Position numbers and translations under genes: made by a program. From positions 1 to 36,052 of the forward strand of contig ONVI01000042.1 in NCBI GenBank assembly GCA_900321275.1: 36,052 nucleotides of DNA. Reading direction: 5' to 3'. Within the stretch, counting starts at the first letter, position 1, and each line of letters opens with the position of its first letter. The notes under the pieces are model-generated. The model worked only from the letters and a program-made list of their open reading frames with translations, was not told where the DNA came from and made no database searches. The stretch is from an uncultured Eubacteriales bacterium. GTDB lineage: Bacteria; Bacillota; Clostridia; Oscillospirales; Oscillospiraceae. Of this stretch, positions 14,812 to 22,135 are shown in pieces.

Positions 14812-15945
14812 ATGAATAAGCTGTCGGAAAAGAAATGGTATAACGGCGCGGTGGTTGCCTGCATCGGCGTGGCATTCTTCATGCTTCTGGCCAATCTTAA
14901 ATCGGTGTCGTCCGCTGTGGGCTTTTTTCTCGGAAGCTTCAAATCCATCTTCCTTGGCATGATATTTGCCTATGTTCTCAATCCCCTGGCAAGGTTCTTC
15001 TATCACAAGCTGTTTGCCAAAATGAAAGTCGGAGATACACGCTGGTATCTCTCTGTGACGCTGGGGATCCTGACGGCGCTGCTGGCTGTGATTCTTCTGA
15101 TCGGGACACTGATTCCACAGCTGGTACAGAGCATCGCGCTGTTTTCGGAAAACTATGATTCTTATGCAAAAACCCTGATGGAGCTGCTGGAAAAAAGCCC
15201 GCTGCGGTCGGTGATCGACGCGGAAAAGCTCCAGTCGCTTTCGGAGAACGCCTTGACGTCCATTTCCAATTTTGTTCGGGACAATGCCGGAAAAATCCTG
15301 ACAGCGGCGGCGGATTCGGGCAAAGGCATCATCTCTACGGTAATCTCGCTGATTGTCGCGGTGTATCTGCTCATTGACAAAAAACGCGTCATGGCGGGGA
15401 TGTGGCGCTTCGGCAGAGCGGTACTCCCCTTGAAGACGCTCACAAGCATCATGGACTTCTGCCTGCGCTGTGATTCCATCCTGATGAATTATTTGGGGCA
15501 GAGCCTGATGGAATCCCTGATCGTCGGCGCTATCAACGCAATTTTCATGCTTGCCTGCGGGATGCAGTATGTCGGCCTCGTTTCGGTGATCGTTGCCGTG
15601 ACGAATCTGATCCCCAATTTCGGCCCCATCATCGGCGCCGTGATCGGCGGATTCATACTTGTACTCGTCAATCCGCTTCATGCGCTGATGTTCGTCGTCT
15701 TCTGCATCGTTCTCCAGTTCGTGGACGGCTATATCCTGAAGCCGAAGCTCTTCTCCGGCTCTCTCGGCGTATCCGGTCTGCTGATCCTGATTGCAGGCAT
15801 TGTGCTGGGGAACCTCTTCGGCGTGCTGGGGATGCTGCTGTCAATCCCGGCGGCCGCCATCCTGAGCTTTATCTATCACGATTATTTCCTTCCCAATGCG
15901 GAAAAGCGCCGTCGCGAAGAAGAAAAGCAAGGAACACAATCATGA
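14812..15945 (+). CDS. AI-2E family transporter (TqsA/PerM family membrane protein)
   Basis: A 377-residue polytopic membrane protein of the AI-2E_transport family, in which members export autoinducer-2, act as Na+/H+ antiporters or are uncharacterised. Hydrophobic segments include about 13-30, 36-52, 74-96, 168-187, 233-262, 266-296 and 320-350. The family pattern NLIPNFGPIIGAVIGG is at about 266-281 and VLGNLFGVLGMLLSIP near the end. AAAGGAG lies 14 nt upstream of ATG 14812, rather far, so initiation may rely on GCGAG closer by or on coupling with the gene 26 bp upstream. The context suggests an envelope role rather than quorum sensing. The substrate is not predictable. Confidence 0.85.
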   Translation: MNKLSEKKWYNGAVVACIGVAFFMLLANLKSVSSAVGFFLGSFKSIFLGMIFAYVLNPLARFFYHKLFAKMKVGDTRWYLSVTLGILTALLAVILLIGTLIPQLVQSIALFSENYDSYAKTLMELLEKSPLRSVIDAEKLQSLSENALTSISNFVRDNAGKILTAAADSGKGIISTVISLIVAVYLLIDKKRVMAGMWRFGRAVLPLKTLTSIMDFCLRCDSILMNYLGQSLMESLIVGAINAIFMLACGMQYVGLVSVIVAVTNLIPNFGPIIGAVIGGFILVLVNPLHALMFVVFCIVLQFVDGYILKPKLFSGSLGVSGLLILIAGIVLGNLFGVLGMLLSIPAAAILSFIYHDYFLPNAEKRRREEEKQGTQS

Positions 15946-15972
15946 TAACAAAAACAAAACAGGAGGAGAAAA

Positions 15973-16188
15973 ATGGACGAAATGAATATCCGATCGGCCT
16001 TTCTTAAAAATGCGATCGCCAACATCATTGAAAAAGTCATCAATCAGAAAATCGGCTGCCGGACAGAGATCACCTTCAATGACCCGATCCAGATGACCTG
16101 TGACGATGACAAGGCGATGGTCCATCTGAACGTGGATGTGGAGCTGAAAAAGGAGGATCTTGAGAAGCTGCTGAAGAAGTTCCTTTGA
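15973..16188 (+). CDS. Small hypothetical protein at the end of the cls operon
   Basis: A 71-residue soluble, charged protein with no signal peptide. It has a helical N terminus (IRSAFLKNAIANIIEKVINQKIG) and then alternating beta-like segments with acidic residues (MVHLNVDVELKKEDLEKLL). I do not recognise the family. It is supported as a gene by a very strong RBS (AGGAGGAG, 4-6 nt before the ATG), a 27 bp gap from the AI-2E gene and a strong terminator about 95 bp downstream. Confidence 0.7.
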   Translation: MDEMNIRSAFLKNAIANIIEKVINQKIGCRTEITFNDPIQMTCDDDKAMVHLNVDVELKKEDLEKLLKKFL

Positions 16189-16282
16189 GCCGCCGCTGTC
16201 CCTGAATCGTCGGTTCCGGGGTGCCCGTGATCTTCTTGGGTCAGGGCTTTTTGAAGCCATGACTGGCAAAACGTGATAAATG

Positions 16283-16331
16283 AAAAATCTCCCGGCTATC
16301 GGTGAATCAAACCGACAGTCGGGAGATTTTT
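16283..16331. terminator. Strong bidirectional terminator closing the cls operon
   Basis: AAAAATCTCCCG and CGGGAGATTTTT form a perfect 12 bp stem with an inner ATCGGT/ACCGA stem. The A and T flanks let it work on both strands, so it can stop the plus-strand cls operon and the minus-strand bioY-birA operon. Confidence 0.85.
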
Positions 16332-16491
16332 GCGCGACAGTCATGATACGAAGTTTCAACAGAAGGCAGACAAAAATTTGCGAGACAGAGTTGTGTCAGG
16401 CGAGGCAAAGCCCGCAGAGCATAATGGAGATATACGGTCAGGGGCTTTAACGAAGCATGGCGCAATTCTGGCCGCAAAGATTGTCTGGTTT
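16332..16491. other. Intergenic stretch with no supported gene
   Basis: Open frames exist on both strands but lack an RBS, and they continue into the repeat fragment next to it. Nothing recognisable. Confidence 0.3.
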
Positions 16492-17559
16492 CTATTGAAA
16501 GTTAGGGAAGCGCTGATTAAATCGGAGCGTGCGGATTGGCGAGCAGGTTTTTCGGCTGACGAAGCCTGAAAAGCGCAGGAATACTTTGTGTATTTCAAGT
16601 TTTTTGACTTCGCCGGAGCTGAGCTCTTTGATGCTGCCGTCGCCGAGACGGGTGAGAAGAGAATAGTCTTCGTCCAGCCCGACGGCGACAGCGGGAACGG
16701 GTGCTTTTCCGGGGTATAGAATATTGATCTCCTGCCCCAGAAGGAAGGAGCGCTTTTTGTATGCCTCGAAAATCGCGGGATCGTCCGGTTTCGCTGTATA
16801 ATCCATCAGTCGGTCAAGAATGGCCGCCGCAAGCCTGCAGCGTAGCTCCGGGATCTGCTCTCCGCCAAAGGCAGCGCCCGCGATCCCCTGCAGCTCCTCC
16901 GGGAAATTCCCGGCGGGGACATGTGTGTTGACACCGATGCCGATGACGACATAGCGCATCATGCCGCTTTCACAGTCCAGGCTGGCCTCGGTCAGGATGC
17001 CGCAGACCTTCCGATCGTCGATATAAACGTCGTTGACCCATTTGATCCCGGCCGTCCGACCGGACAGCTCTTCTACCGTCTCGGCAACAGCGACGGCGGC
17101 ACAGGCGGTCAGGCGCACGGCTTCCGTCGCGGGCAGGACCGGGTGCAGCAGAAGGCTCAAATAAAGGCCGCTGTCGGCGGGAGAATAGAAGCTGCGCCCC
17201 ATGCGGCCGCGGCCTGCGGTCTGCTCCCCGGCCACAAGCGCAAGACCGGCCTGCGCGCCCTCGGCCGCAAGCCCCTTGAGCACGGTGTTTGTGGAGCTGA
17301 TGATCTTATAAACCTGTATTTTGAGCTCACGGTGCCGCAGATACCGGACAATGCCATCCACGCTCAGCACATCGCTTGCCGAGTGCAGACGATAGCCGCG
17401 GTTGGGCACGGATTCAATCTCATAGCCGTCTTCCCGCAGCTTGCTGATCGACTTCCATATCGCCGTGCGGCTGACCAGAAGACAGCGGGCCAGCTCTTCA
17501 CCCGACACATAGCTGTCGGCATTCTGCCACAGGATGGCAAGCAGCTCGTCGCGCGTCAT
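16492..17559 (-). CDS. birA: Biotin-protein ligase / biotin operon repressor with a repeat-derived C-terminal tail
   Basis: A 355-residue bifunctional BirA. Residues 1-62 are a winged helix (VSRTAIWKSISKLREDGYEI) for operator binding. Residues 80-270 are the ligase domain with GRGRMGR (116-122) for biotinoyl-AMP binding and KWVND (173-177) with the catalytic lysine. Residues 275-318 are the C-terminal SH3-like domain, ending GDGSIKELSSGEV. The last 35 residues (321-355) are unlike any BirA: they are encoded by a half copy of the dispersed repeat (16506-16604) plus 14 bp of flank. ATG 17559 has GGGAGGTG upstream and overlaps the bioY stop as ATGA. The operon is under a BirA box at 18164-18196, so the protein should regulate its own gene. 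Confidence 0.9.
   Translation of the reverse strand: MTRDELLAILWQNADSYVSGEELARCLLVSRTAIWKSISKLREDGYEIESVPNRGYRLHSASDVLSVDGIVRYLRHRELKIQVYKIISSTNTVLKGLAAEGAQAGLALVAGEQTAGRGRMGRSFYSPADSGLYLSLLLHPVLPATEAVRLTACAAVAVAETVEELSGRTAGIKWVNDVYIDDRKVCGILTEASLDCESGMMRYVVIGIGVNTHVPAGNFPEELQGIAGAAFGGEQIPELRCRLAAAILDRLMDYTAKPDDPAIFEAYKKRSFLLGQEINILYPGKAPVPAVAVGLDEDYSLLTRLGDGSIKELSSGEVKKLEIHKVFLRFSGFVSRKTCSPIRTLRFNQRFPNFQ
16506..16604. repeat. Half copy of the dispersed repeat inside the 3' end of birA
   Basis: It starts GGAAGCGCTGATTAAATC (the repeat's right end in reverse complement) and continues through the GACGAAGCCTGAAAAGCG dyad arm to about 16604. There it changes to birA sequence. The other half of the repeat is missing. 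Confidence 0.75.
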
Positions 17560-18113
17560 GCGGTTCGCACCTCCCGGTCGACAAGCGGGGAAAGCCGCCG
17601 CACCAATACGACAGCCAGCGCGATCTTGGCGGCGTCCGGCAGCAGATAGGGCAGCACACACCAGGCCAGCGCCGTGCCGAGGCTGATGGGGCCTGTTTTG
17701 CGGGCATAGACATACATGAACCACGCCGTCCCAAAGGCATAGCAAACCAGAATTCCCACCGCCATCGCGCAGATCAGCACCGGGACGGAACGCCCGAACT
17801 TTTGCACCGCAAGCCCCACAATCAGCGCGGTGAACAGGAAACCGAGAATATAACCGCCTGTCGGCCCCAGCAGGACGGAGATCCCGCCCTTGAAGCCGGA
17901 GAAAACCGGCGCGCCGACCGCGCCCAGCAGAATATAGCACAGGACGGCCCACATGCCGCGCCTGAGACCCAGCAGAGCCGTGACAAGACAAACGGCAAAG
18001 GTCTGCATGGTAAAGGGCACCGTCATCGGGATCGAGATCCAGGAGCAAACGGCGATGAGTGCGACACTCATGGCGATCATGGCAATGTCGCGTGTGGAAA
18101 GCGAACGATTCAT
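17556..18113 (-). CDS. bioY: Biotin transporter substrate-binding component BioY
   Basis: A 185-residue integral membrane S-component that binds biotin and works alone or with an ECF energy-coupling module. About six hydrophobic helices are visible. The family signature region GLRRGMWAVLCYILLGAVGAP and GPTGGYILGFL is present, and the latter is the characteristic BioY motif. ATG 18113 is preceded by GGGAGGATG. It overlaps birA by 4 bp (ATGA). The promoter at 18141-18170 is overlapped by a BirA operator, so biotin availability should control both genes. No ecfA or ecfT is nearby. Confidence 0.95.
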   Translation of the reverse strand: MNRSLSTRDIAMIAMSVALIAVCSWISIPMTVPFTMQTFAVCLVTALLGLRRGMWAVLCYILLGAVGAPVFSGFKGGISVLLGPTGGYILGFLFTALIVGLAVQKFGRSVPVLICAMAVGILVCYAFGTAWFMYVYARKTGPISLGTALAWCVLPYLLPDAAKIALAVVLVRRLSPLVDREVRTA

Positions 18114-18140
18114 AACATCCTCCCAAAGCTTGATGGAAGG

Positions 18141-18196
18141 ATCATAACACAATACGCGAAGGATTGTCAACCGGAAACAAGAAAACAGGTTAACAA
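18141..18196 (-). promoter_or_regulatory. Biotin-regulated promoter: sigma-A hexamers with overlapping BirA box
   Basis: On the minus strand TTGACA (18170-18165) and TATGAT (18146-18141) are 18 bp apart. TTGTTAACC (18196-18188), 15 bp, then GGTTGACAA (18172-18164) forms the BirA operator, with 8 of 9 positions symmetric. The right half-site contains the -35 box, so bound BirA would exclude RNA polymerase. Confidence 0.85.
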
Positions 18197-18274
18197 ACCT
18201 GCGCCTGGAGTACAGGGGGGATCAGCAGACTGAAGCGTTGCGTCATCCAGAGCGAAGTATAAGAGAGAAGAGAA

Positions 18275-18312
18275 CAAAAAATCGGCGATTCCCAAAGCCG
18301 GGAATCGCCGAT
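18275..18312 (-). terminator. Terminator of nagB
   Basis: A perfect 13 bp stem pairs 18281-18293 with 18300-18312 (ATCGGCGATTCCC and its complement). On the minus strand it is followed by six U. It starts 11 nt past the nagB stop. Confidence 0.85.
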
Positions 18313-18323
18313 GAATCTATAGC

Positions 18324-19115
18324 TTACAGTCTCTCGCCCTTTTCGATATCGAGGAAGTATTTATAGGTGTCGACCGTCAGCTCGCCGCAGGCGGCCTCAT
18401 CGCAGGCGATGATCGCCGCGTTGTGAAGCTGCAGCGCGCTGCACGTCCACTTCTGGCTCACGCCGCCCTCGACGGTGGCGGCCAGCGCGCGGGCCTTGTT
18501 GTGGCCGCTGATGAGCACCAGAACCTCCTTGGCGTCGGTCACGGTGCCGATCCCGACGGACAGCGCCTTCGTGGGCACCTTGGAGGGGTCGTTATCAAAG
18601 AAGCGGGAGTTTACGATGATGGTGTCGGTGGTCAGATTGCGCAGACCCGTGCGTGAGGAAAGGGAAGTGTAGGGCTCGTTGAAGGCCAGGTGGCCGTCCA
18701 CGCCGATACCGCCCATGAAAAGGTCAATCCCGCCGTAGGAGGCGATCTTCTCTTCATAGCGCGCGCACTCGGCCTCGGGATCCGCGGCCATGCCGTTGAG
18801 AATGTTGATGTTTTCGGGCTTCATGTCCACCAGGTGGTCAAAGAGATTGTCGTGCATGAAATACCAGTAGCTCTGGTCATGCTCATGGGGCAGACCGACA
18901 TATTCGTCCATATTGAAGGTGACGACATTTGCAAAGCTCAGTTCCCCGGCCTGATTCATGCGCACGAGCTCTTTATATACGCCGATGGGGGAAGAACCGG
19001 TGGGCAGACCAAGAACAAACGGACGGGCTTCCTTGTGCCCGCGGATCTTCGCGGCAATGTAATCGGCGGCCCACTTGCACATCTTATCGTAATTATCCTG
19101 AATAACGACTCTCAT
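18324..19115 (-). CDS. nagB: Glucosamine-6-phosphate deaminase
   Basis: A 263-residue cytosolic enzyme that interconverts GlcN6P with fructose-6-phosphate plus ammonia. The phosphate-binding loop GLPTGSSP is at 36-43, the general base Asp70 in NMDEY, and the signature GIGVDGHLAFNEP (136-148) with Asp140, His142 and Glu147. The length is typical of the hexameric or monomeric NagB group. RBS AAGGAG is 9 nt before ATG 19115. It is monocistronic between its own promoter (19331-19358) and terminator. Its leader contains a glmS-class ribozyme, so GlcN6P should lower its mRNA. That fits feedback on GlcN6P synthesis better than induction of catabolism. No nagA or PTS gene is adjacent. Confidence 0.95.
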   Translation of the reverse strand: MRVVIQDNYDKMCKWAADYIAAKIRGHKEARPFVLGLPTGSSPIGVYKELVRMNQAGELSFANVVTFNMDEYVGLPHEHDQSYWYFMHDNLFDHLVDMKPENINILNGMAADPEAECARYEEKIASYGGIDLFMGGIGVDGHLAFNEPYTSLSSRTGLRNLTTDTIIVNSRFFDNDPSKVPTKALSVGIGTVTDAKEVLVLISGHNKARALAATVEGGVSQKWTCSALQLHNAAIIACDEAACGELTVDTYKYFLDIEKGERL

Positions 19116-19144
19116 GAATGAATACTCCTTATCATTATGTTATT

Positions 19145-19281
19145 CAGTGTCGGGCAAGCCTCTGTTGCAGTTTTGATTCTGCGTTTTCCTCTTGCTCTGA
19201 CGACTCACTGCAAGCCGTGACGGCATCCGCCGAATCTTTCGATCACCGCCAACCTCGTCAACCCATTACGGTCCCGGCGCT
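19145..19281 (-). ncRNA. glmS ribozyme (GlcN6P-activated self-cleaving RNA) upstream of nagB
   Basis: Read on the minus strand, the conserved core elements appear in order. AGCGCC is the cleavage site, cut between 19281 (A) and 19280 (G). GTTGACGAGG follows a short P1, then GATCGAAAGATTCGGCGGATGCC forms the P2/P2.1 core. P3 is CGGCT...AGTCG with a loop CAGTG that pairs with CACTG at the 3' end (19149-19145) as the P3.1 pseudoknot. TCAGAGCAAG pairs with GCTTGC (P4), and AAAACGCAG pairs with CTGC before AACAGAG (P4.1). This matches the full-length architecture of the class, not a fragment. The 3' end lies about 30 nt before the nagB start codon. Confidence 0.93.
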
Positions 19282-19358
19282 AACAGACGCCCCTTAACCT
19301 CCGTGAGGAGTCTGTTTTAAAACAAAACCAATTATAGTGATTTTTAAGAAATTGTCAA
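19282..19358 (-). promoter_or_regulatory. nagB promoter and pre-ribozyme hairpin
   Basis: -35 TTGACA (19358-19353) and -10 TATAAT (19336-19331), both perfect, have a 16 bp spacer. Between the start site and the ribozyme cleavage site, AACAGAC and GTCTGTT close a hairpin (about 19316 to 19282) with an inner CCTC/GAGG stem. It abuts the cleavage site directly. Confidence 0.85.
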
Positions 19359-19413
19359 GAAAAGCGTGTCGCTGTGGTCTGATGCCTGGCATATCAATCA
19401 TGATTTGATTGCC

Positions 19414-19448
19414 GTTTCGCTCGCCCCTTGACGGGGCAACCGCGAAAC
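19414..19448. repeat. Hairpin between the LysR gene and the nagB promoter
   Basis: GTTTCGC (19414-19420) pairs with GCGAAAC (19442-19448), enclosing GCCCC/GGGGC. It has no U tract and its function is unknown; it may reinforce the terminator next to it. Confidence 0.4.
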
Positions 19449-19453
19449 ATGGC

Positions 19454-19497
19454 AAAATTGCTCCCCAACAGATTCAAGAATTGATTGGGGGAGCAAT
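19454..19497 (-). terminator. Terminator overlapping the end of the LysR gene
   Basis: On the minus strand ATTGCTCCCC (19497-19488) pairs with GGGGAGCAAT (19466-19457), followed by a short U tract. The 5' arm lies within the last codons of the LysR frame, so the stop codon is inside the loop. Confidence 0.65.
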
Positions 19498-20454
19498 AAT
19501 ATCCCCGCTCCCCGCCTTGTATTCCTCAAAAAATTCCTTCACCGCCTGAAACAGCTCCATCGTCACGCCGGTGATGCCCGCGTCGCGGTTATAATAGGCG
19601 CAGACGTCCTCAAGATCCGGAAGGTAGGGGAGCGGGAAGATGTAGATGTTTTTGAGATAATCCGCCTGCAGCTCGGGGCCGAGCATGTCCCAGAAAACCT
19701 TTGCGTAGATGAACACGCCGATGCCGGAATTTGCAAGCTGAAAGGCGTTTTCGATGTTTGTCAGCTCACACACAAAGCGCGGGCTGATATCGTAATATTT
19801 CAGATAGCTGCCCAGCGCCCGCCCGCCGGAGGACTGGCGCGGGATCTTGATGAAGGGCGCGGATTCAAAGAAGCTCAGATCGGCGCTCCGGGAGAATTTT
19901 TCCACCTGCTCGTCAAGTCTGTCGCCCGCAAGCGCCGCCATCAGCTCTTTCGGCACAACCAAAAGCTGTTCCTTGCGGCAGAGGGGGATCGACTCAAACT
20001 TGTCCGGTACGCTGCCGAGCGAGCCGATCACAAGATCCACGCCCTCATAGGAGATGGACTTCTGCATCACATCGGGCGATTCCTCACTGAGCTTGACAAA
20101 GGTGTCCGGATGTTCCCTGAGAAAGCGCGGCAGTACCCTGGGCAGAATGGCGCGGGCGATGGTATGCTCGATGCCGAGATGAATATAGTGCGTGCCGCTG
20201 AAGCTCTTGCTCGAGCTCTCCTCAAACTGCTGCTTGAGCTGCAGGATCTCCTTCGCGATGGGCAGGAGCCGCCCGCCGTCCGGGGTCAGACCGAGAGGCC
20301 TGCTGCGGATGAAGAGCGCAGTGTCCAGATCCTCCTCCAGCTTGGCGATCTGTTTGGACAGCGTCTGCTGGGAGATGAACAGATTCTTGGCGGCGGAGGA
20401 AAAGCTTTTCTCCTCAGCCACTGCGATGAAGCTTTTTAAGAGCGTAAAGTCCAT
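19474..20454 (-). CDS. LysR family transcriptional regulator
   Basis: A 326-residue regulator. Residues 1-60 form the LysR winged helix (FTLLKSFIAVAEEKSFSSAAKNLFISQQTLSKQIAKLE, family-typical). Residues 90-310 are the periplasmic-binding-like effector domain. ATG 20454 is preceded by GGAGG at 8 nt; a longer frame to 20478 has no RBS. It is transcribed divergently from the TAXI binding-protein gene with a 309 bp shared region, so it probably controls one or both TAXI promoters. Those promoters share a CAAC-N5-GTTG dyad. The effector is unknown. Confidence 0.9.
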   Translation of the reverse strand: MDFTLLKSFIAVAEEKSFSSAAKNLFISQQTLSKQIAKLEEDLDTALFIRSRPLGLTPDGGRLLPIAKEILQLKQQFEESSSKSFSGTHYIHLGIEHTIARAILPRVLPRFLREHPDTFVKLSEESPDVMQKSISYEGVDLVIGSLGSVPDKFESIPLCRKEQLLVVPKELMAALAGDRLDEQVEKFSRSADLSFFESAPFIKIPRQSSGGRALGSYLKYYDISPRFVCELTNIENAFQLANSGIGVFIYAKVFWDMLGPELQADYLKNIYIFPLPYLPDLEDVCAYYNRDAGITGVTMELFQAVKEFFEEYKAGSGDIIAPPINS

Positions 20455-20647
20455 AACAACTGCCTCCGCGGATTCCATGATGATTTTCCGCCGGGGAGAT
20501 TCTTTCCCGGCGCGGAATGATTTGACAATGCTTAAAAAAGGTGCAATAATGAATGCGCAGTAAACTCGACAAATTCCTTGACCGCTTTGCTATAAAATGC
20601 ATAAAGACGGCGATGGGAATGTAGTCAAAACGGCAAAAAAGAGAAAA

Positions 20648-20686
20648 GGGCTTGCTAAAATCAACTTTTGGTTGTAGTATAACACC
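20648..20686 (+). promoter_or_regulatory. Promoter/operator block A before the lipoprotein TAXI gene
   Basis: This 39 bp block is identical to the one at 22016-22054. It holds TTGCTA, 17 bp, TAGTAT as a possible promoter (or TATAAC as -10). In the spacer is TCAACTTTTGGTTGTA, a dyad suited to a LysR-type regulator. The block is also flanked by AAGGGCTTG (20647-20655) and CAAGCCCTT (20702-20710), a perfect 9 bp inverted repeat not kept in the second copy. Nothing else is recognised in 20455-20763 apart from a GC-rich hairpin near the LysR start. Confidence 0.6.
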
Positions 20687-20763
20687 GATTCAAGCGTAAA
20701 ACAAGCCCTTCAGAAAAAATCCCTTCACATCAAAATCATAATGGATAACGGAGGAACCCCATC

Positions 20764-21714
20764 ATGAAAAAAGGTATTGCGTTTTTGCTTGCTGCCATCA
20801 TGGTATTTGCGCTTTGCGCCTGCGGCAAGACTTCCACGGCGGAACTCAAGTATGCCACCGGCGGTACCTCGGGCACTTATTACGGCTTCAGCGGCGTGAT
20901 CGCCAATGTTCTCAATGAAAAGCTCAAGGACACACTGAACCTGAAGGTTGAGTCCACCGGCGCTTCCAAGGCCAATATCCAGATGCTTGCGTCCGGCGAC
21001 GCGGATATCGCCATCGTGCAGAACGATGTGATGTATTACGCCTACACCGGCACCGACCTCTTCGCGGGCGGCGACCCCATCACCGGCTTCTCTGCTGTCT
21101 GCTCCTGCTATCCGGAGTATGTACAGATCCTCGCAAAGAAGGATATCAAGTCCGTGGAGCAGCTTGCGGGCAAAAACGTCTCCGTCGGCGACGCGGGCAG
21201 CGGCACCGAGTTTAACGCCAAGCAGATCCTCGGCGCGTATAACCTGACCTTCGACGATATCAATGTCTCCAATCAAAGCTTTGCCGACTCTGCCGATGCG
21301 CTGAAAAACGGCACCATCGACGCCGCCTTTGTTGTGGCCGGTTACCCCACCACCGCGGTGACCGAGCTTGCCACCAACTTTGACTTCAACCTCCTCGCCA
21401 TCGACGACGCCCATGCCGCGAAACTCCGGAATGACTACGGCTTCTATTACTATGGCGTGATTCCCGGCGGCACCTACAAGCCGGTTCCGGACGACGTGCC
21501 CGCCGTCGCGGTCATGGCCACCATCGTCGCCTCCAACAAGGTTTCGGCGGATGCGGTCTACGCCTTTGTCAAAGGCCTGTTTGACTATAAAGCCGACATC
21601 ACGGCCGGTCATGTCAAGGGCAATGAACTGGATCTCAGCACCGCCGTCTCCGGCGTCTCCATCCCCTGGCATCCAGGCGCTGAGAAGTTCTACAAAGAAA
21701 AGGGCGTCCTGTAA
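20764..21714 (+). CDS. TAXI-family TRAP solute-binding lipoprotein
   Basis: A 316-residue extracellular substrate-binding protein for a TRAP transporter (TAXI class). The signal peptide ends in a lipobox-like ALCAC, so Cys19 should be lipid-anchored (Cys17 is an alternative). The mature part begins near TAELKYATGGTSGTYYG, the TAXI hallmark, and contains SGDADIAIVQND and GSGTEFNAKQIL. RBS GGAGG is 9 nt before the ATG. It has its own promoter block and terminator (21739-21778) and thus is monocistronic. By eye it shares about nine in ten mature residues with the paralogue at 22136, so the pair comes from a recent duplication. Confidence 0.92.
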   Translation: MKKGIAFLLAAIMVFALCACGKTSTAELKYATGGTSGTYYGFSGVIANVLNEKLKDTLNLKVESTGASKANIQMLASGDADIAIVQNDVMYYAYTGTDLFAGGDPITGFSAVCSCYPEYVQILAKKDIKSVEQLAGKNVSVGDAGSGTEFNAKQILGAYNLTFDDINVSNQSFADSADALKNGTIDAAFVVAGYPTTAVTELATNFDFNLLAIDDAHAAKLRNDYGFYYYGVIPGGTYKPVPDDVPAVAVMATIVASNKVSADAVYAFVKGLFDYKADITAGHVKGNELDLSTAVSGVSIPWHPGAEKFYKEKGVL

Positions 21715-21738
21715 ACGCGTGATCTCCCAAATGCATAT

Positions 21739-21778
21739 AAATCCCCGGCAGATACGATCGTATTTGCCGGGATTTTTT
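21739..21778 (+). terminator. Terminator after the first TAXI gene
   Basis: AAATCCCCGGCA and TGCCGGGATTTTTT form the stem with an inner ATAC/GTAT, ending in six T. It separates the two TAXI genes transcriptionally. Confidence 0.8.
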
Positions 21779-21820
21779 CCGGCATTTTTACGCAGTCGGC
21801 ATTAGCGATAAAAATCTTTA

Positions 21821-21944
21821 GGAAGCGCTGATTAATACTATTATCCGATAGAACAGTTTGAATCTTTCCGACCAGATTTGTGCCGGGCTTCGTTAGCGGA
21901 AAAGATGCCGTCAAGACGTGTGCGGCGATTTGTTCAGCGTTTCC
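21821..21944. repeat. 124 bp relative of the dispersed repeat between the TAXI paralogues
   Basis: Its ends are GGAAGCGCTGATTAAT and CGATTTGTTCAGCGTTTCC, the same terminal repeats as the other copies, but most of the interior is different. It is flanked by a perfect TTTA on both sides (21817-21820 and 21945-21948), supporting insertion as a unit with a 4 bp target duplication. Confidence 0.75.
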
Positions 21945-22015
21945 TTTATTAAAACTTCATAAAACATACAAAGTCGGGACAGTTAAAATTGTCAAAACAG
22001 GAAAAAAGCAAAAAG

Positions 22016-22054
22016 GGGCTTGCTAAAATCAACTTTTGGTTGTAGTATAACACC
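22016..22054 (+). promoter_or_regulatory. Promoter/operator block B before the secreted TAXI gene
   Basis: Identical over 39 bp to 20648-20686, with a further ~28 bp of similar A-rich sequence upstream (GTCAAAAC, then AAAAAAG). It contains the same TCAAC-GTTG dyad. It should drive the TAXI-DUF1850-TRAP operon under the same regulator. Confidence 0.6.
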
Positions 22055-22135
22055 ACAAGGGCGTAAAACATGTCCCGCCTGATCGTTCAAGACAGGGCAA
22101 AGGAAAGCCCAAATCAACATATGGAGGTTCAAAAC

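Noticed and set aside
16330-16569. 79-codon plus-strand open frame after the cls operon terminator
   Set aside because: It begins inside a terminator stem and ends inside the birA repeat tail; no RBS and no family pattern.
17560-18126. N-terminal extension of the birA frame up to 18126
   Set aside because: This part is an out-of-frame reading of bioY. The true birA start at 17559 has an RBS and overlaps the bioY stop.
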